Source: CAWJKP01 sp963843465
Lineage (GTDB): Bacteria > Planctomycetota > Planctomycetia > Pirellulales > Thermoguttaceae
Direction of reading: 5' to 3'
DNA: 64,000 nucleotides
Assembly (NCBI GenBank): GCA_963843465.1
Contig: CAWJKP010000002.1
Coordinates: 806,001-870,000, forward strand
Positions within the stretch are counted from its first letter, which is position 1. The number at the start of each line of letters is the position of its first letter. Under the pieces are notes generated by a model, which was given only the letters and a program-made list of their open reading frames with translations, searched no databases and was not told where the DNA came from. This document shows positions 16,183 through 25,142 of the stretch, piece after piece. The translations under genes and the position numbers were made by a program.

Positions 16183-17464
16183 TCAATTGCCCGGAGGATA
16201 AGCCACGCCGGGGCCCGGAGGATAAGCCGCGCCGGGGCCCGGAGGATAAGCCGCTCCAGGGCCCGGAGGATAAGCCGCTCCAGGGCCCGGAGGATAAGCC
16301 GCGCCGGGGCCCGGAGCACAAGCCGCTCCGGCCGGGGCCGGGCAACCGCCGCCCATGGCTTCCGGGCCGGGCCGGAAGACCTGGTGGTGGTCATCGAAAG
16401 GTTGGTGGGCAATGCCCAAGCCGGTGTGCGTCTCTTCGACAATCCGCACGTGATTGACCGGCGTCGGATAGTCGATGCCCGGGTATTGCTTCACGTCGAT
16501 CCGCATGTGACGCTCCGGATCAGGAAGATTCACGCACGTATGGTTGACCATCTCGTGCCGCTGCAGGCCGGCGGGAATGCCCAGCGGGACGTGCGGCGGA
16601 CCGACCAGGCCGATGGGCGTGCCGCAATAAGGCATGCCGTACTGCGGGCCGGTGACGCCGGCAATATAGTTCATCGGCGGCACACCCGAGTTGCAGCCGG
16701 GACCGACGCAGGTCGGCACGCCCATAGGGCAGGGCAGGGGGGCGCGTCATCCCCATCACCGGGCTTCCGTCCTGATTGAAAGAAGCCGGGACCACGCCCG
16801 GTGCGCCGTTCATGGCGCTGCCGGGCGAGGGCGTCTGCAAATCCTTGTTGCCGATCCGCACGATCGCCAGGATGGCCCCGCGGCGGTTGGCCTCGACGAT
16901 CGGGTCGATGCCCGGGTCCAAGCGCGTACTGACCAGCGTCTCGACGCCGGCCAGGGCCAGCTCCTGAAACTCGGGATCGGGCAGGTAGATCACCTTGGTG
17001 ACGAAGTTGCCGCTGAGCACCTGGTCGAAGTCCTCCTCGGTGAACTGCACCGGGATGGCGTTGTGGTTCAGGAAGGCGGCCGTCCGCGCCAACGTGGGCG
17101 CGACCTCGACCGTCGGGTAGAGCTCCACGCCCGGCCGCGACGGGATCGCGGTCAGCTTCAGCCGGTATATGGCCCCTTGCGGGAAGTTATAGCGGCCGGG
17201 CACCACCAGGGGCTGCGAATCAAACGCCCCGGGGAAGCCCACGTCCCAGGTCACGGTCATCCCTTCCGGGCCCACGAACGCCACCTGCGAGGTCTGCGGC
17301 GGCGTGGGGCACACCGGCTGGAACATCATCACGCCCGGACCCGGACCACCAACTCCCGGGCCAGGCTCCAGCAGCCGCTCGGACGGCGGCAAGTTCTGCT
17401 GCAGCGGTCCTTTGCAACCCACAACCGCCAGCAACAACAGCAGCAAACCAACTCCAGATCTCAT
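16183..17464 (-). CDS. Exported lipoprotein with Pro/Gly minisatellite tail, frameshifted
   Basis: About 427 residues if read through. It has a lipoprotein signal (LLLLLLAVVGC), a domain shared with the next operon gene, and a C-terminal region ending in five copies of an eight-residue PGPGAAYP-type repeat, encoded by a 24-base tandem repeat (16190-16323). The frame breaks at 16726-16740, exactly at a GGGCAGGGCAGGGG stretch, with an offset of one base gained or two lost. Slippage in the GGGCA pentamer or a G run would explain it. Function unknown. First gene of a three-gene operon. Confidence 0.7.
16190..16323. repeat. 24-base coding minisatellite
   Basis: Five tandem copies of a 24-base unit (core GGAGGATAAGCC and GGGGCCC) encode the Pro/Gly/Ala/Tyr repeats of the lipoprotein tail. 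A unit length divisible by three keeps the frame open when copy number changes. Confidence 0.8.
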
Positions 17465-17641
17465 GAGCAGTCCCCCCTGCCTGTTAGCCGAAACGCGAGC
17501 CAGGGCAATGATCGTTCCAGACGCGATTGACATGGACCCTCGTTGCAAACCGTTCTACAATCGGCACGCCTGCCCGCCGCCTACCTTCCTTGGTCGGTTC
17601 CTTACAACGCGAATCTTTGGCAAATCCCTTAGAACCCGACA

Positions 17642-18658
17642 ATGAGTTTCAGATTGCCTAACCCGACAATCTTAGTCTTGGCAGGTCTGGTCCTCGTCGT
17701 CGCCCTGATGGTCGTGCAACAGTATCGCGGACAATTCCAATCTTCCCAACCTATCTCGGTTGCCCAGCCAACGGCCGGCGTGGCCGCCGGGGCTAACGGT
17801 TTCGGCGTGGCCGCCGGGGCTAACGGCACGGTCCAGTCGCCGCCTCCCGGAACTCCCGCTGCGGCGGACATTTTCCAACGGGCGATCGCCCGGCTGGAAT
17901 CCCGTCAAAGCATCTCCGCCCGCGTCCGCCAGAACAACGAGATCTTTGGCCGCCGTCCCGTCGGCTCGGGGATCTACCTCGAACAGCGGCTACCCGGCGT
18001 CACGCTCTTCCGCCTGGAAATGCGGCTTCAACTCGACGACCAGCCCAGCGCCCTGTTGCAGGTCTGCGATGGCCACTATGTCTGGAACTATCACCAGATT
18101 CTCCAGCAAGAAACGCTCGTCCGCATCGACCTGGACCGGGTCAATCACCACCTCGAGGAGGCCGGGAAATGGCAACCAGGATGTATGGCGGGCCTACCCG
18201 CAATAGGTGGACTGCCCCGGCTGGTGGAAGCCCTTGGCTCCAGCTTCAACTTTACCCGGGCCGACCAGACCCTGTTGCGCGGCCAACTGTCCGCGTGGCG
18301 CCTCGAAGGGCTCTGGACCCCTGCCAGGCTCGAACAGTTGCTTCCCGAACAGGCCAAATTGATCCAGGGAGGGAAAACGCCCAACTTATCCACTCTACCC
18401 AAACAGGCGCCTGACCACGTGGTCGTCTTCTTGGGCATGGACGACCTTTTTCCTTACCGCATCGAGTACCGTCGCCGGCCTGACAAACAGGGATCGCCCG
18501 ATGCGGCGTCGGACAAGATGATGACCGAGATCGATTTCTACGACGTGGCCTTTGACGTTCCCCTTCCGCAGAGCCGATTTCTTTACAACCCCGGGAACCT
18601 CCTGCCGACCGACGAGACCGACAAGTTCCTGCACGCGATGGGAGTGGGCGGGAAGTAG
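17642..18658 (+). CDS. Membrane-anchored LolA-like protein of unknown function
   Basis: A 338-residue protein with an N-terminal anchor (ILVLAGLVLVVALMVV). A linker holding two in-frame copies of the GCGTGGCCGCCGGGG element (GVAAGANG twice, about residues 45-60) precedes a beta-rich domain. Phrases such as ISARVRQNNEIFGRR and YVWNYHQI recall the outer-membrane lipoprotein-sorting-like proteins of planctomycetes. It is divergent from the envelope operon on the minus strand. Assignment to a LolA-like fold is tentative. Confidence 0.65.
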   Translation: MSFRLPNPTILVLAGLVLVVALMVVQQYRGQFQSSQPISVAQPTAGVAAGANGFGVAAGANGTVQSPPPGTPAAADIFQRAIARLESRQSISARVRQNNEIFGRRPVGSGIYLEQRLPGVTLFRLEMRLQLDDQPSALLQVCDGHYVWNYHQILQQETLVRIDLDRVNHHLEEAGKWQPGCMAGLPAIGGLPRLVEALGSSFNFTRADQTLLRGQLSAWRLEGLWTPARLEQLLPEQAKLIQGGKTPNLSTLPKQAPDHVVVFLGMDDLFPYRIEYRRRPDKQGSPDAASDKMMTEIDFYDVAFDVPLPQSRFLYNPGNLLPTDETDKFLHAMGVGGK

Positions 18659-19014
18659 GGGCGAGTGGTCAGTGGCGAGTGACGAGGGGCGAGTGACGAG
18701 GGGCGAGTGACGAGAAAGAAGGAGCGAGTGGTCCGAGCCGGGCCGTGTCGGCCCGGATGTGCGCTGCGAAAGACAAGATATTCCAAAGCACGGAACACGT
18801 CTCTTCAGCGACAGGGGAGGGCAGGGCAGGGGGCCATGCCGGTCTGTGCCACAGGTGGCTGGATGTCCGTTTCGTAAGTCTGCCAACAGCGGAAATCGTC
18901 GTGGTTTGCGGTTGGCGTGAGTCGTCGTATTCCCGGCTAGGCATTTCGCGTATATTCGAGTCGAGTCCACGAGGTATAATACGCTAATCGGGGTGGGATG
19001 CGGTCCGTGGCGTC
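18659..19014. other. Intergenic region with heptamers and shared repeat block
   Basis: Begins with a GAGTGAC/GAGGGGC heptamer array (18661-18727). A block CCGAGCCGGGCCGTGTCGG (18733-18765) follows that recurs at 28770-28802, also right after a heptamer array. A G-rich GGGCAGGGCAGGGGG stretch lies near 18810. TATAAT at 18975-18980 precedes the next gene but has no good -35 partner. No gene seen. Confidence 0.6.
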
Positions 19015-19320
19015 ATGAGCGGGAGGCTGGAAGGCAAGTATGCCGACGATTTCCAGCTTCTTCGGGATTGTGGTGTGCAGAAAGTAAGTCGCGTCAGCGC
19101 GTTGGGCGGCTATCGAATTCACGTGGAGTTCGAGGATGGCACGGCGGGCCAGATCGACCTCAGCGACCGGCTGTTCGGACCGGTTTTCGAACCCTTGCGC
19201 GACGAAAGCGAGTTTCGCAAGGTGGCCGTGGACGAGTTCGGCGCCGTCGCCTGGCCGTGCGGAGCGGATCTCGCGCCGGACGCCCTTTATCGACGACCGG
19301 CCGCAAGGGTGCCTGCTTGA
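19015..19320 (+). CDS. DUF2442 domain protein
   Basis: A 101-residue protein with the DUF2442 pattern: YRIHVEFEDGTAGQIDLSDRL, then FEPLRDESEFRKVAVDEFG and AWPCGADLAPDALY. This family is small and cytosolic, often near toxin-antitoxin genes, and of unknown biochemistry. ATG 19015 gives the family length. No toxin-like gene (DUF4160-type) is adjacent, so it stands alone here. Confidence 0.85.
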   Translation: MSGRLEGKYADDFQLLRDCGVQKVSRVSALGGYRIHVEFEDGTAGQIDLSDRLFGPVFEPLRDESEFRKVAVDEFGAVAWPCGADLAPDALYRRPAARVPA

Positions 19321-19556
19321 CCGCCCCTGTTCCTCACGGAGCCGCAAGGTAGTATGTCTGCGATCGCTCCGGCCGCTCGACAAAGCGGCGACGTGTCGCC
19401 GCACTGCAAAGTTTGGCTTGGTACGGGTATGCCCGCCCCGTTCTGACCACCGACCACTGACAACTTCCTGGGCAAAAGGGCAGGGTAGGGCAGGGGGCCG
19501 CGCCAGTGGCTGCCACGGGCGGGTCGAGGTCCGTTTCGTAGGTCTGCGAACGGCAA

Positions 19557-19639
19557 GTAGGGTGGGTCGAGCGCAGCGAGCCCCACCAGAAGCATTCGCC
19601 CGAGAAATGGTGGGGCTCGCTGCGCTCGACCCACCCTAC
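19557..19639. repeat. GTAGGGTGGGTCGAGCGCAG palindromic element, complete copy
   Basis: Two inverted arms of about 32 bases (GTAGGGTGGGTCGAGCGCAG...) flank a short loop. Its right end provides the TAG stop codon of the minus-strand gene 19636-20238. The remaining 19321-19556 DNA contains GGCAGGGTAGGGCAGGGGG near 19480 and a short GTGGTCA-type complement, and no supported gene. Confidence 0.85.
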
Positions 19640-20238
19640 GCTCTTTGTGGGCCGAATTCCCCGTTGTCCCCCGAATCGCTATGCCCCCGTCGCTGAGAGC
19701 GGACCCAAACTGGAATCTGCTCCTGCTCTATGTGGAGTACCTCGCTAAGGACACGCTGAACTCTGGGGTCGGCGATTCTCTCAACCGCAAACTCAGGGCG
19801 CCGAATGAGCCGCACAACCTGTTCTATCCCACCAGCTTCGTGCAGATCGTCCAACATACTCGCGAGCTCGAATTCAAACCCTCCAAACTTAGTGTCGGGA
19901 TCAACCGTTGTTCCAACATAGCGAGAAAGGAGAACATTAATGGCTGCGTCTTGGTCAATCTTTACGAGCAAGCCAAAAGCATTCACGGGGTAGATACGTT
20001 CAATGATTAATCTCGAAAGTAGCGCAACGTCTTCCGTAGAAGCATCACGCGCCAATTCGGGTTCTTGCAAGCATCTCCAGGCATTGAGAAGCTTATCGTG
20101 GGCATGAAGGGCGTGCATGGCTGCTTCCCGTAGATCACTTAACGTAACGGTTACCACGGCTTTCTCCCAACTTGACACTCTACGAGACGTGACTGGTGGA
20201 GCAAACCGCCCTTCGCCTATGTGCGCGCGACTGGTCAT
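19636..20238 (-). CDS. Conserved-looking hypothetical cytosolic protein
   Basis: About 200 residues, not recognised. It is predicted soluble and helical, with features such as LSDLREAAMHALHAHDKLLNAW and LSRLIIERIYPVNAFGLLVKI. Base composition is lower in GC than its neighbours and codon use is less biased, hinting at acquisition. The start is uncertain: ATG 20238 is offered, while a start near VVTVTLSDLREA is possible. The stop TAG lies in a GTAGGGTGGG palindrome end. No function proposed. Confidence 0.55.
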   Translation of the reverse strand: MTSRAHIGEGRFAPPVTSRRVSSWEKAVVTVTLSDLREAAMHALHAHDKLLNAWRCLQEPELARDASTEDVALLSRLIIERIYPVNAFGLLVKIDQDAAINVLLSRYVGTTVDPDTKFGGFEFELASMLDDLHEAGGIEQVVRLIRRPEFAVERIADPRVQRVLSEVLHIEQEQIPVWVRSQRRGHSDSGDNGEFGPQRA

Positions 20239-20299
20239 CCAGTCCGTCCCATCCTGACCACTAACCACTAGCCACCGACCACTGACCACTTGCCACTAC

Positions 20300-21325
20300 T
20301 TACTCCTCCCGCGCAAGCCTCGCCGCGACGCGCACCGCTTCCACCAGGCTGCTGGTCCGGGCTTGGACCTTCCAGGCCAGGTCGAAGGCCGTGCCGTGGG
20401 CCACGCTGGTCCGCACGATCGGCAGTCCCAAGGTCACGTTCACCGCGCGGTGCATGCCCAGGAGCTTCAGGGCGATGTGTCCCTGGTCGTGATACATGGC
20501 CACCACGGCGTCGTACTGGCCGTCGCGGGCGTGGACCATCAAGGTGTCAATGGGCAGCGGCCCCTCGAGCAAGAGCCCTTCGGCCAGCCCCTCTTCCACG
20601 GCCGGCCGGATGATGGTCTGCTCTTCCTGCCCGAAGAGGCCGCCCTCGCCGCCGTGCGGATTGAGGGCCGCCACGCCGATCCGCGGACGCGAGCCCTTGA
20701 GCCGGGCCATGAAGCGGTCGGCCAGCCGGGCCTTGGCCAGCACGCCTTGGCGGTCAAGCTCGGCGAAGACGTTCCGCAGGGCCGTGTGCAGGGTGACGTG
20801 GACCACCGCCAGGCCGGTCGGCGAGCGGAGCGACTCGCCGGGCCCGAGGTAGAGCATCATGGCGAAGTCGGTCACGCCGCAGATCTCGGCCAACAGCTCG
20901 GTGTGCCCGGGATAGTTCCAGCCCGCCCGGCGGAGCGACTCCTTGTTCAACGGCGCGGTGGTGATCGCATCCAGCCGCCCGTCCAGCGCCAGTCGGGCCG
21001 CGGCCGTCACGGCGTCGTAGGCGGCCTGCCCCGCCCGGGCGTCGATCCGGCCAGGCGGCACGTCGGCGGCCTCGGCCGAGCCGCAGGCCAGGCAAGGGAT
21101 CTGCGTCGGCGAAGGCTCGGCCTCTTCAGGCGAGCCGATCAGGACCACGACCGCTTCGCTGCCCCAGAGGGCCGCGGCACGGCGGAGAATCTCCGGCCGG
21201 CCCAGCACCAGCGGCCGGCAGCAGGCGTGAACCGCCGGCTCCGCCCAGGCGCCGACGATGATCTCCGGCCCGACGCCGGCCGGGTCGCCCATGGTAATGC
21301 CGATGCGAGGGAGCAGTGGCTGCAT
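20300..21325 (-). CDS. pdxA: 4-hydroxythreonine-4-phosphate dehydrogenase
   Basis: NAD-dependent enzyme of the DXP-independent branch donor step in pyridoxal phosphate synthesis, cytosolic, 341 residues and full length. Landmarks are the opening IGITMGDPAGVGPEI, TTAPLNKESLRRAG, the metal-binding histidines in YPGHTELLAE and MYHDQGHIALK, and LNPHGGEGGLFG. A GACGCGGC octamer array lies upstream. It appears monocistronic, with heptamer DNA after its stop. Confidence 0.95.
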   Translation of the reverse strand: MQPLLPRIGITMGDPAGVGPEIIVGAWAEPAVHACCRPLVLGRPEILRRAAALWGSEAVVVLIGSPEEAEPSPTQIPCLACGSAEAADVPPGRIDARAGQAAYDAVTAAARLALDGRLDAITTAPLNKESLRRAGWNYPGHTELLAEICGVTDFAMMLYLGPGESLRSPTGLAVVHVTLHTALRNVFAELDRQGVLAKARLADRFMARLKGSRPRIGVAALNPHGGEGGLFGQEEQTIIRPAVEEGLAEGLLLEGPLPIDTLMVHARDGQYDAVVAMYHDQGHIALKLLGMHRAVNVTLGLPIVRTSVAHGTAFDLAWKVQARTSSLVEAVRVAARLAREE

Positions 21326-21374
21326 GGGTCTTATTGTACGCCTCCGCTGCCTGGGCGCCAGCCCGGGGGATTAC

Positions 21375-21572
21375 AAGGACGCGGCGACGCGGCGACGCGG
21401 CGACGCGGCGACGCGGCGACGCGGCGACGCGGCGAGTGCGGACGCCGAGCGTGTCGCGATTCGGGCGGTTGGGGCGCCTCGCCGCGCCAAACGCCCCAGA
21501 AGGCGACGGCCTCCTCTCGTAAACCTTGCGGGCCCCGCTCCGCGTCGCCGCGTCTCCGCGTCCCCGTGTCCT
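21375..21572. repeat. Octamer array GACGCGGC with complementary arm
   Basis: About seven head-to-tail GACGCGGC units (21375-21434) are matched in complement by GCGTCGCC/GCGTCTCC/GCGTCCCC units at 21538-21572. The two arms could pair in single-stranded DNA or RNA. It lies between the divergent pdxA and dtd genes; no gene seen. Confidence 0.75.
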
Positions 21573-21630
21573 TCTCTCCCTTCGTTACGCGTCTATTGCA
21601 CGTTCCGTTGCTATGTAGTCTCATGGCAGG

Positions 21631-22074
21631 ATGCTCGCCTGCGTACAACGTGTCAGCCGCGCCCGGGTCACCGTGGCCGGCGAGGTGACCGGTCAGATCG
21701 GCCTGGGGATGCTCGTGCTGCTGGGCGTTGCCCAGGGCGACTCTCCCGGCGACGCCCGGCAGTTGGCCGAGAAGCTCGTCGGGCTGAGGATCTTCCCGGA
21801 CCAGCAGCAAAAAATGAACCTCGCCTTAGCCAACGTCGGCGGCGCGATGTTGGTGGTCAGCCAGTTCACCCTGCTGGGCGACTGTCGCAAAGGCCGGCGA
21901 CCCTCGTTCGACGCTGCCGCCGCGCCGGAGCTGGCCGAGATGCTCTACGAGGCTTTCATCCGCGCGGTCGCCGATCAGGGCATCGAAGTGGCCACCGGCC
22001 GCTTCCGCGCGTCCATGCAGGTCGAGTTGGTCAACGACGGCCCGGTCACCTTCTTGGTCAATACCCGCGGCTAG
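21631..22074 (+). CDS. dtd: D-aminoacyl-tRNA deacylase
   Basis: Cytosolic proofreading enzyme that releases D-amino acids from mischarged tRNA. At 147 residues it has the normal length. The active-site motifs VVSQFTLLGDCRKGRRPSF and NDGPVTFLV are both intact, as is the opening ACVQRVSRARVTV. ATG 21631 matches the family start. No operon partner. Confidence 0.95.
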   Translation: MLACVQRVSRARVTVAGEVTGQIGLGMLVLLGVAQGDSPGDARQLAEKLVGLRIFPDQQQKMNLALANVGGAMLVVSQFTLLGDCRKGRRPSFDAAAAPELAEMLYEAFIRAVADQGIEVATGRFRASMQVELVNDGPVTFLVNTRG

Positions 22075-22749
22075 CATGAAGCGGCCGATTCCAGCGGGCC
22101 GATTGCGGGCTTGTGGCGCCGGCGTCGCGCCGGCATTTTCGGGCAGGCGGGACGCCGGCACCGCAGTTTTCCCCGGGAAAAACCGCGATCTGACCGAACA
22201 TAAGAAACATTATCGGACGTTGCAAGGAGGCGAAAAGCAGCCCGCAGACGGCGGCAATCGGCTTCCTCGGGACGTCTGCACGGAAGCTACGGCTTGCCCC
22301 GCAATGGAACCTATGGGGCAGGATGGGACCTAATTGTGTCCCATGACTCCCATAGGTCCCATCAGCCACTCTTAATGTAACGGGCCGAGGGTCGTCGGCT
22401 GACCTGCGGCAACGCCCTTCGCGGCTCCCAAAAATGGTTCTTGCGCCGGTCCCGCCGAACGCTTCCAAGTCGCCGAATTCGGTCCACGCCGGCGCGGCGG
22501 AAATCGCCGCCGGCGCGCCGGAAATCGCCTCGGGACGACCCATCTGACGCGAAGCCGGGGGTGCCAACTCGGCGAAGGCGACAAGCCGGAAAAGGTAGGG
22601 GATTTGCTGGTTGGAGGGAGTGATCCGTCGCGAGACCTTGACAAGCCGGATTCCAGCTAGCAGGCTCAAAGGTGTCGGACCGTCGCCAAGCGGCGCCGGC
22701 AGGCATGACAAGCGCAAGGGCCCCGCTAACGATCACGTGGGAGGGAGTT
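22075..22749. other. 675-base gene-free region
   Basis: No convincing coding frame. It contains a GCCGGCGTCGCGCCGGC palindrome near 22117, an inverted pair ATGGGACCTA / TAGGTCCCAT around 22323-22370, and repeated GGCGCGCCGGAAATCGCC segments near 22490-22530. The last bases hold a strong ribosome-binding site for the next gene. Confidence 0.5.
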
Positions 22750-23581
22750 ATGAGGGCAACGTGGAAGGCATTGCTGTTCTTGCTGTTCACCACGGCCGGC
22801 GTCTCCTGGGCAGGCGGAGATGCGGACCTGGACCATCTGGGAAGACCAAAGCATCGAGGCCAAGACCGTGGCCTTCGAGAGGCGGTCGCTGAAGTTCTCC
22901 AGACACTCGGGCGCGATCCTCGTGAACGGGATCGCCTACGTCAGGTTGAAGCCGCATTTCAAGACGGTGGTCGATTTGGTCATGCGACGGCACGGGTTCG
23001 ACAACGTCGCCGCAGTGCTGGCCGACAAGAACACGCTGGTCAAGGATCTCGATTACCTGAGGGTGGTTTTCCGCACCAAGGACGACCAGACGCTGAGGAT
23101 TCCGTTGGACGCCCTGGCGGGAGCGGACGAGCAGACGGGAGACTACAAGCTCGCTTACGACGAGGCCCTCGTGTGGCTCAAGGCGCACCAGGAGCAGTCA
23201 GCGGCGCCCCCGCCGGTCGCGGCCAGCGACCGGGACGCGGCAGCGCGGTTGGAAGAACAGCGTCGCCAACTCGAACAGCAGCGGCAGCAGTTGGACGAGC
23301 AGCAGCGCGCCGCCGCCGCGCAGCAGGCCGCCGCTACGACCGCCGCGCAGCAGGCAGCCGCTACGACCGCCGCGCAGCAGGCAGCCGCTACGACCGCCGC
23401 GCAGCAGGCAGCCGCTGCTACTGCCGCCCAGCAGGCCGCCGATGCCGCCAAGAAGCGCGATGAGGAAAAGAAACGCGCGGAGGCCGAAGCCAAGAAGAAA
23501 GAGGACGACCGAAAGCGCGAAGAGGAGCGGAAGAAACGGGAAGAGGAACAGAAGAACAAAGACGCGGCAAAGAAAAAATAA
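22750..23581 (+). CDS. Exported SHD1-like protein with coiled-coil Lys/Glu tail, frameshifted
   Basis: About 277 residues if read through. A signal peptide (LLFLLFTTAGVSWA) is followed by an SHD1-like opening (MRTWTIWEDQSIEAKTV), as in planctomycete SLA1-homology proteins. A middle domain, an Ala/Gln region with four nine-residue QQAAATTAA repeats (27-base DNA repeat, about 23310-23430) and a Lys/Glu/Arg coiled coil follow. The frame breaks near 22815-22822 with one extra base. GGGAGGG precedes ATG 22750. Probably periplasmic; function unknown. Confidence 0.7.
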
Positions 23582-23588
23582 CCGTCGC

Positions 23589-23966
23589 ATGGCGACCATT
23601 GAAGAGATCGACCGCGTGTTTACACCGATTGCCGGTGCGGTAGCCAGATTCGCGCAACTACAATCATTTCGCCTTGAAAAATGCCCGCGAGGCAATTCGG
23701 GCTGGGAGTTGGCACGACCGCACGCCCTCGGAGGCACTGCCTCGCTCTTGCTCCTGTACGATCCATCGCTTGGACTCGGAATCGGGTCGGTATGGCAATT
23801 TCCCTGTCCGGAAATGCAATTGCTCTATTCTCATTTCCGCCCAATCCATCCCTGCCATTTGACTGCTGACGAGGTTTCGACCGAGTTGGAGAAGGAAGTG
23901 CAGGAGATTACGCAGGTCCGTTTCGGGTACTGGACGCACATCGTGCCGCTGCAAGCGGATTCATAA
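23589..23966 (+). CDS. Hypothetical protein, 125 residues
   Basis: Not recognised. It starts seven bases after the preceding stop, so it is probably co-transcribed. The sequence is soluble-looking, with SGWELARPHALGGTASLLLL and PCPEMQLLYSHFRPIHPCHL. It lacks a signal or membrane span. Base composition is less GC-rich than its neighbours. Function unknown. Confidence 0.6.
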   Translation: MATIEEIDRVFTPIAGAVARFAQLQSFRLEKCPRGNSGWELARPHALGGTASLLLLYDPSLGLGIGSVWQFPCPEMQLLYSHFRPIHPCHLTADEVSTELEKEVQEITQVRFGYWTHIVPLQADS

Positions 23967-24316
23967 TGCGGGCGGTTGGGCCTCGTGGCGCGGCACGATC
24001 CCTCGGACGGCGTGGTATGTCCGGCCGTTTCGACCCGCTCGAAACCCGGGCCAACCGCGCCAAGGGTTTTGACGCATCAAGAAAAAGGCCCTGGCCCCGA
24101 GCCTCGAACTTCCGCGGTTTTGGCTAGCCCAAGTCGTACCTCGAATCGTTGCCGACAAACTCTTGGCAACTGCGGGTCGCCGATCGGGACCGGCTTCGCG
24201 CCCCCTGCCCTCCCCTGCCCCGCCGGCGATCACACCGGGCTGCTCAGATCCTTGTCCCCGGGCCTGGCGGCTCCGGCTAACTCTCCCCTGCCCCGCCGGC
24301 GACCGAATCGGGACGC
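23967..24316. other. 350-base gene-free region with CCCCTGCCC motifs
   Basis: No supported gene. CCCCTGCCCTCCCCTGCCCC (near 24207-24226) and a second TCCCCTGCCCCGCCGG (near 24285) share the flank CCGCCGGCGA, so this stretch looks locally duplicated. Confidence 0.5.
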
Positions 24317-25126
24317 TCAGGGCCCGTCGACGGTCTTCAAATCGGGGATCGCCTGCTTGATCTTGCGGATCCCATCCGCCGTGACGCCGGTCTTCACCAG
24401 CGAGAGCCGGCGGATGCTATGGTTGGCGCTGAGCCGGGCCAGGCCGGCGTCGGTGATGCGGTCCTCGTTCAACAGCAGGTGATCGAGATGCGGAAGGCCG
24501 ACCAGGCGTTCCAGACCGGCGTCGGTAACCTTGGTCCGCGAGAGGTCGAGGATGTGCAGAGTGTCGAGATGCTCGACGTACTCCAGCCCACGATCCGAAA
24601 CGCCGGTTCCCGCCAGGATCAGCGAGACGATGGCGGGCAGGTGCTGAAGATACGACATCCCGGCGTCGGTCACTGCCGTGTCGGACAGGGCCAGCGAGAC
24701 CAGGTCGGACATCTGCGCCAGCGGCTTCAGCGACTCGTCGCCGATGTCGGTCCGCGACGCGTTGAAGGACTCCAGCCGGTAGAGCGCGGGCAACTGCTCC
24801 AAGGTCGCCTCGTCCACGTGGCCCCGTTTCAGGGTAACGCCGGTTACGTGCTTGGTTTGGGGATCGGCGACCACGATCACTCCCTGCTTTTGCAGCTCGG
24901 ACCGGGCTGCCTGCTCAGCGGGGAAACTCCGCCCCTCGACCAGCTTCCAGAGCAAACTCTGCCGGTCGGCCAACTCCCCAATGACCCACCATCCGCCGCC
25001 GGCCACGGCGAGGCCCAGGGCGACGGTCAGGCCGACGACCCACCCCCGGAACCTCCGCGGCCGCGGCGCCCCGCCGGGCGGAGTTGCGCAGGACTCGGGA
25101 GACGGCTGGCGGCTTGCGTCGCTCAT
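24317..25126 (-). CDS. Membrane-anchored leucine-rich repeat protein
   Basis: A 269-residue protein with a cytosolic Pro-rich start, one membrane span (WVVGLTVALGLAVAGGGWWVI, about 28-48) and a C-terminal array of about six LRR-type repeats with the planctomycete pattern T.VTDAGL..L. The repeats are visible as SDTAVTDAGMSYL, LSRTKVTDAGLERL and NEDRITDAGLARL. It is probably a binding domain exposed outside the inner membrane. ATG 25126 is chosen over an upstream TTG. It follows accA by 17 bases, so co-transcription is likely. Partner unknown. Confidence 0.8.
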   Translation of the reverse strand: MSDASRQPSPESCATPPGGAPRPRRFRGWVVGLTVALGLAVAGGGWWVIGELADRQSLLWKLVEGRSFPAEQAARSELQKQGVIVVADPQTKHVTGVTLKRGHVDEATLEQLPALYRLESFNASRTDIGDESLKPLAQMSDLVSLALSDTAVTDAGMSYLQHLPAIVSLILAGTGVSDRGLEYVEHLDTLHILDLSRTKVTDAGLERLVGLPHLDHLLLNEDRITDAGLARLSANHSIRRLSLVKTGVTADGIRKIKQAIPDLKTVDGP

Positions 25127-25142
25127 GGAGTAATCCAAAATC

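Noticed and set aside
17527..17561. Promoter TTGACA ... TACAAT before the LolA-like gene
   Set aside because: The spacer would be 23 bases, too long for a sigma-70 promoter.
19287..19634. A 115-residue minus-strand gene
   Set aside because: Most of it translates the GTAGGGTGGG palindrome (GRAQRAPP-type peptide), a common false call in such genomes.
20363..21688. A 441-residue plus-strand frame opposite pdxA
   Set aside because: Its sequence mirrors pdxA codons, and the minus strand encodes a complete conserved enzyme.
22058..22717. A 219-residue minus-strand frame in the gap after dtd
   Set aside because: No family features, it overlaps dtd, and much of it is built from repeats; treated as non-coding.
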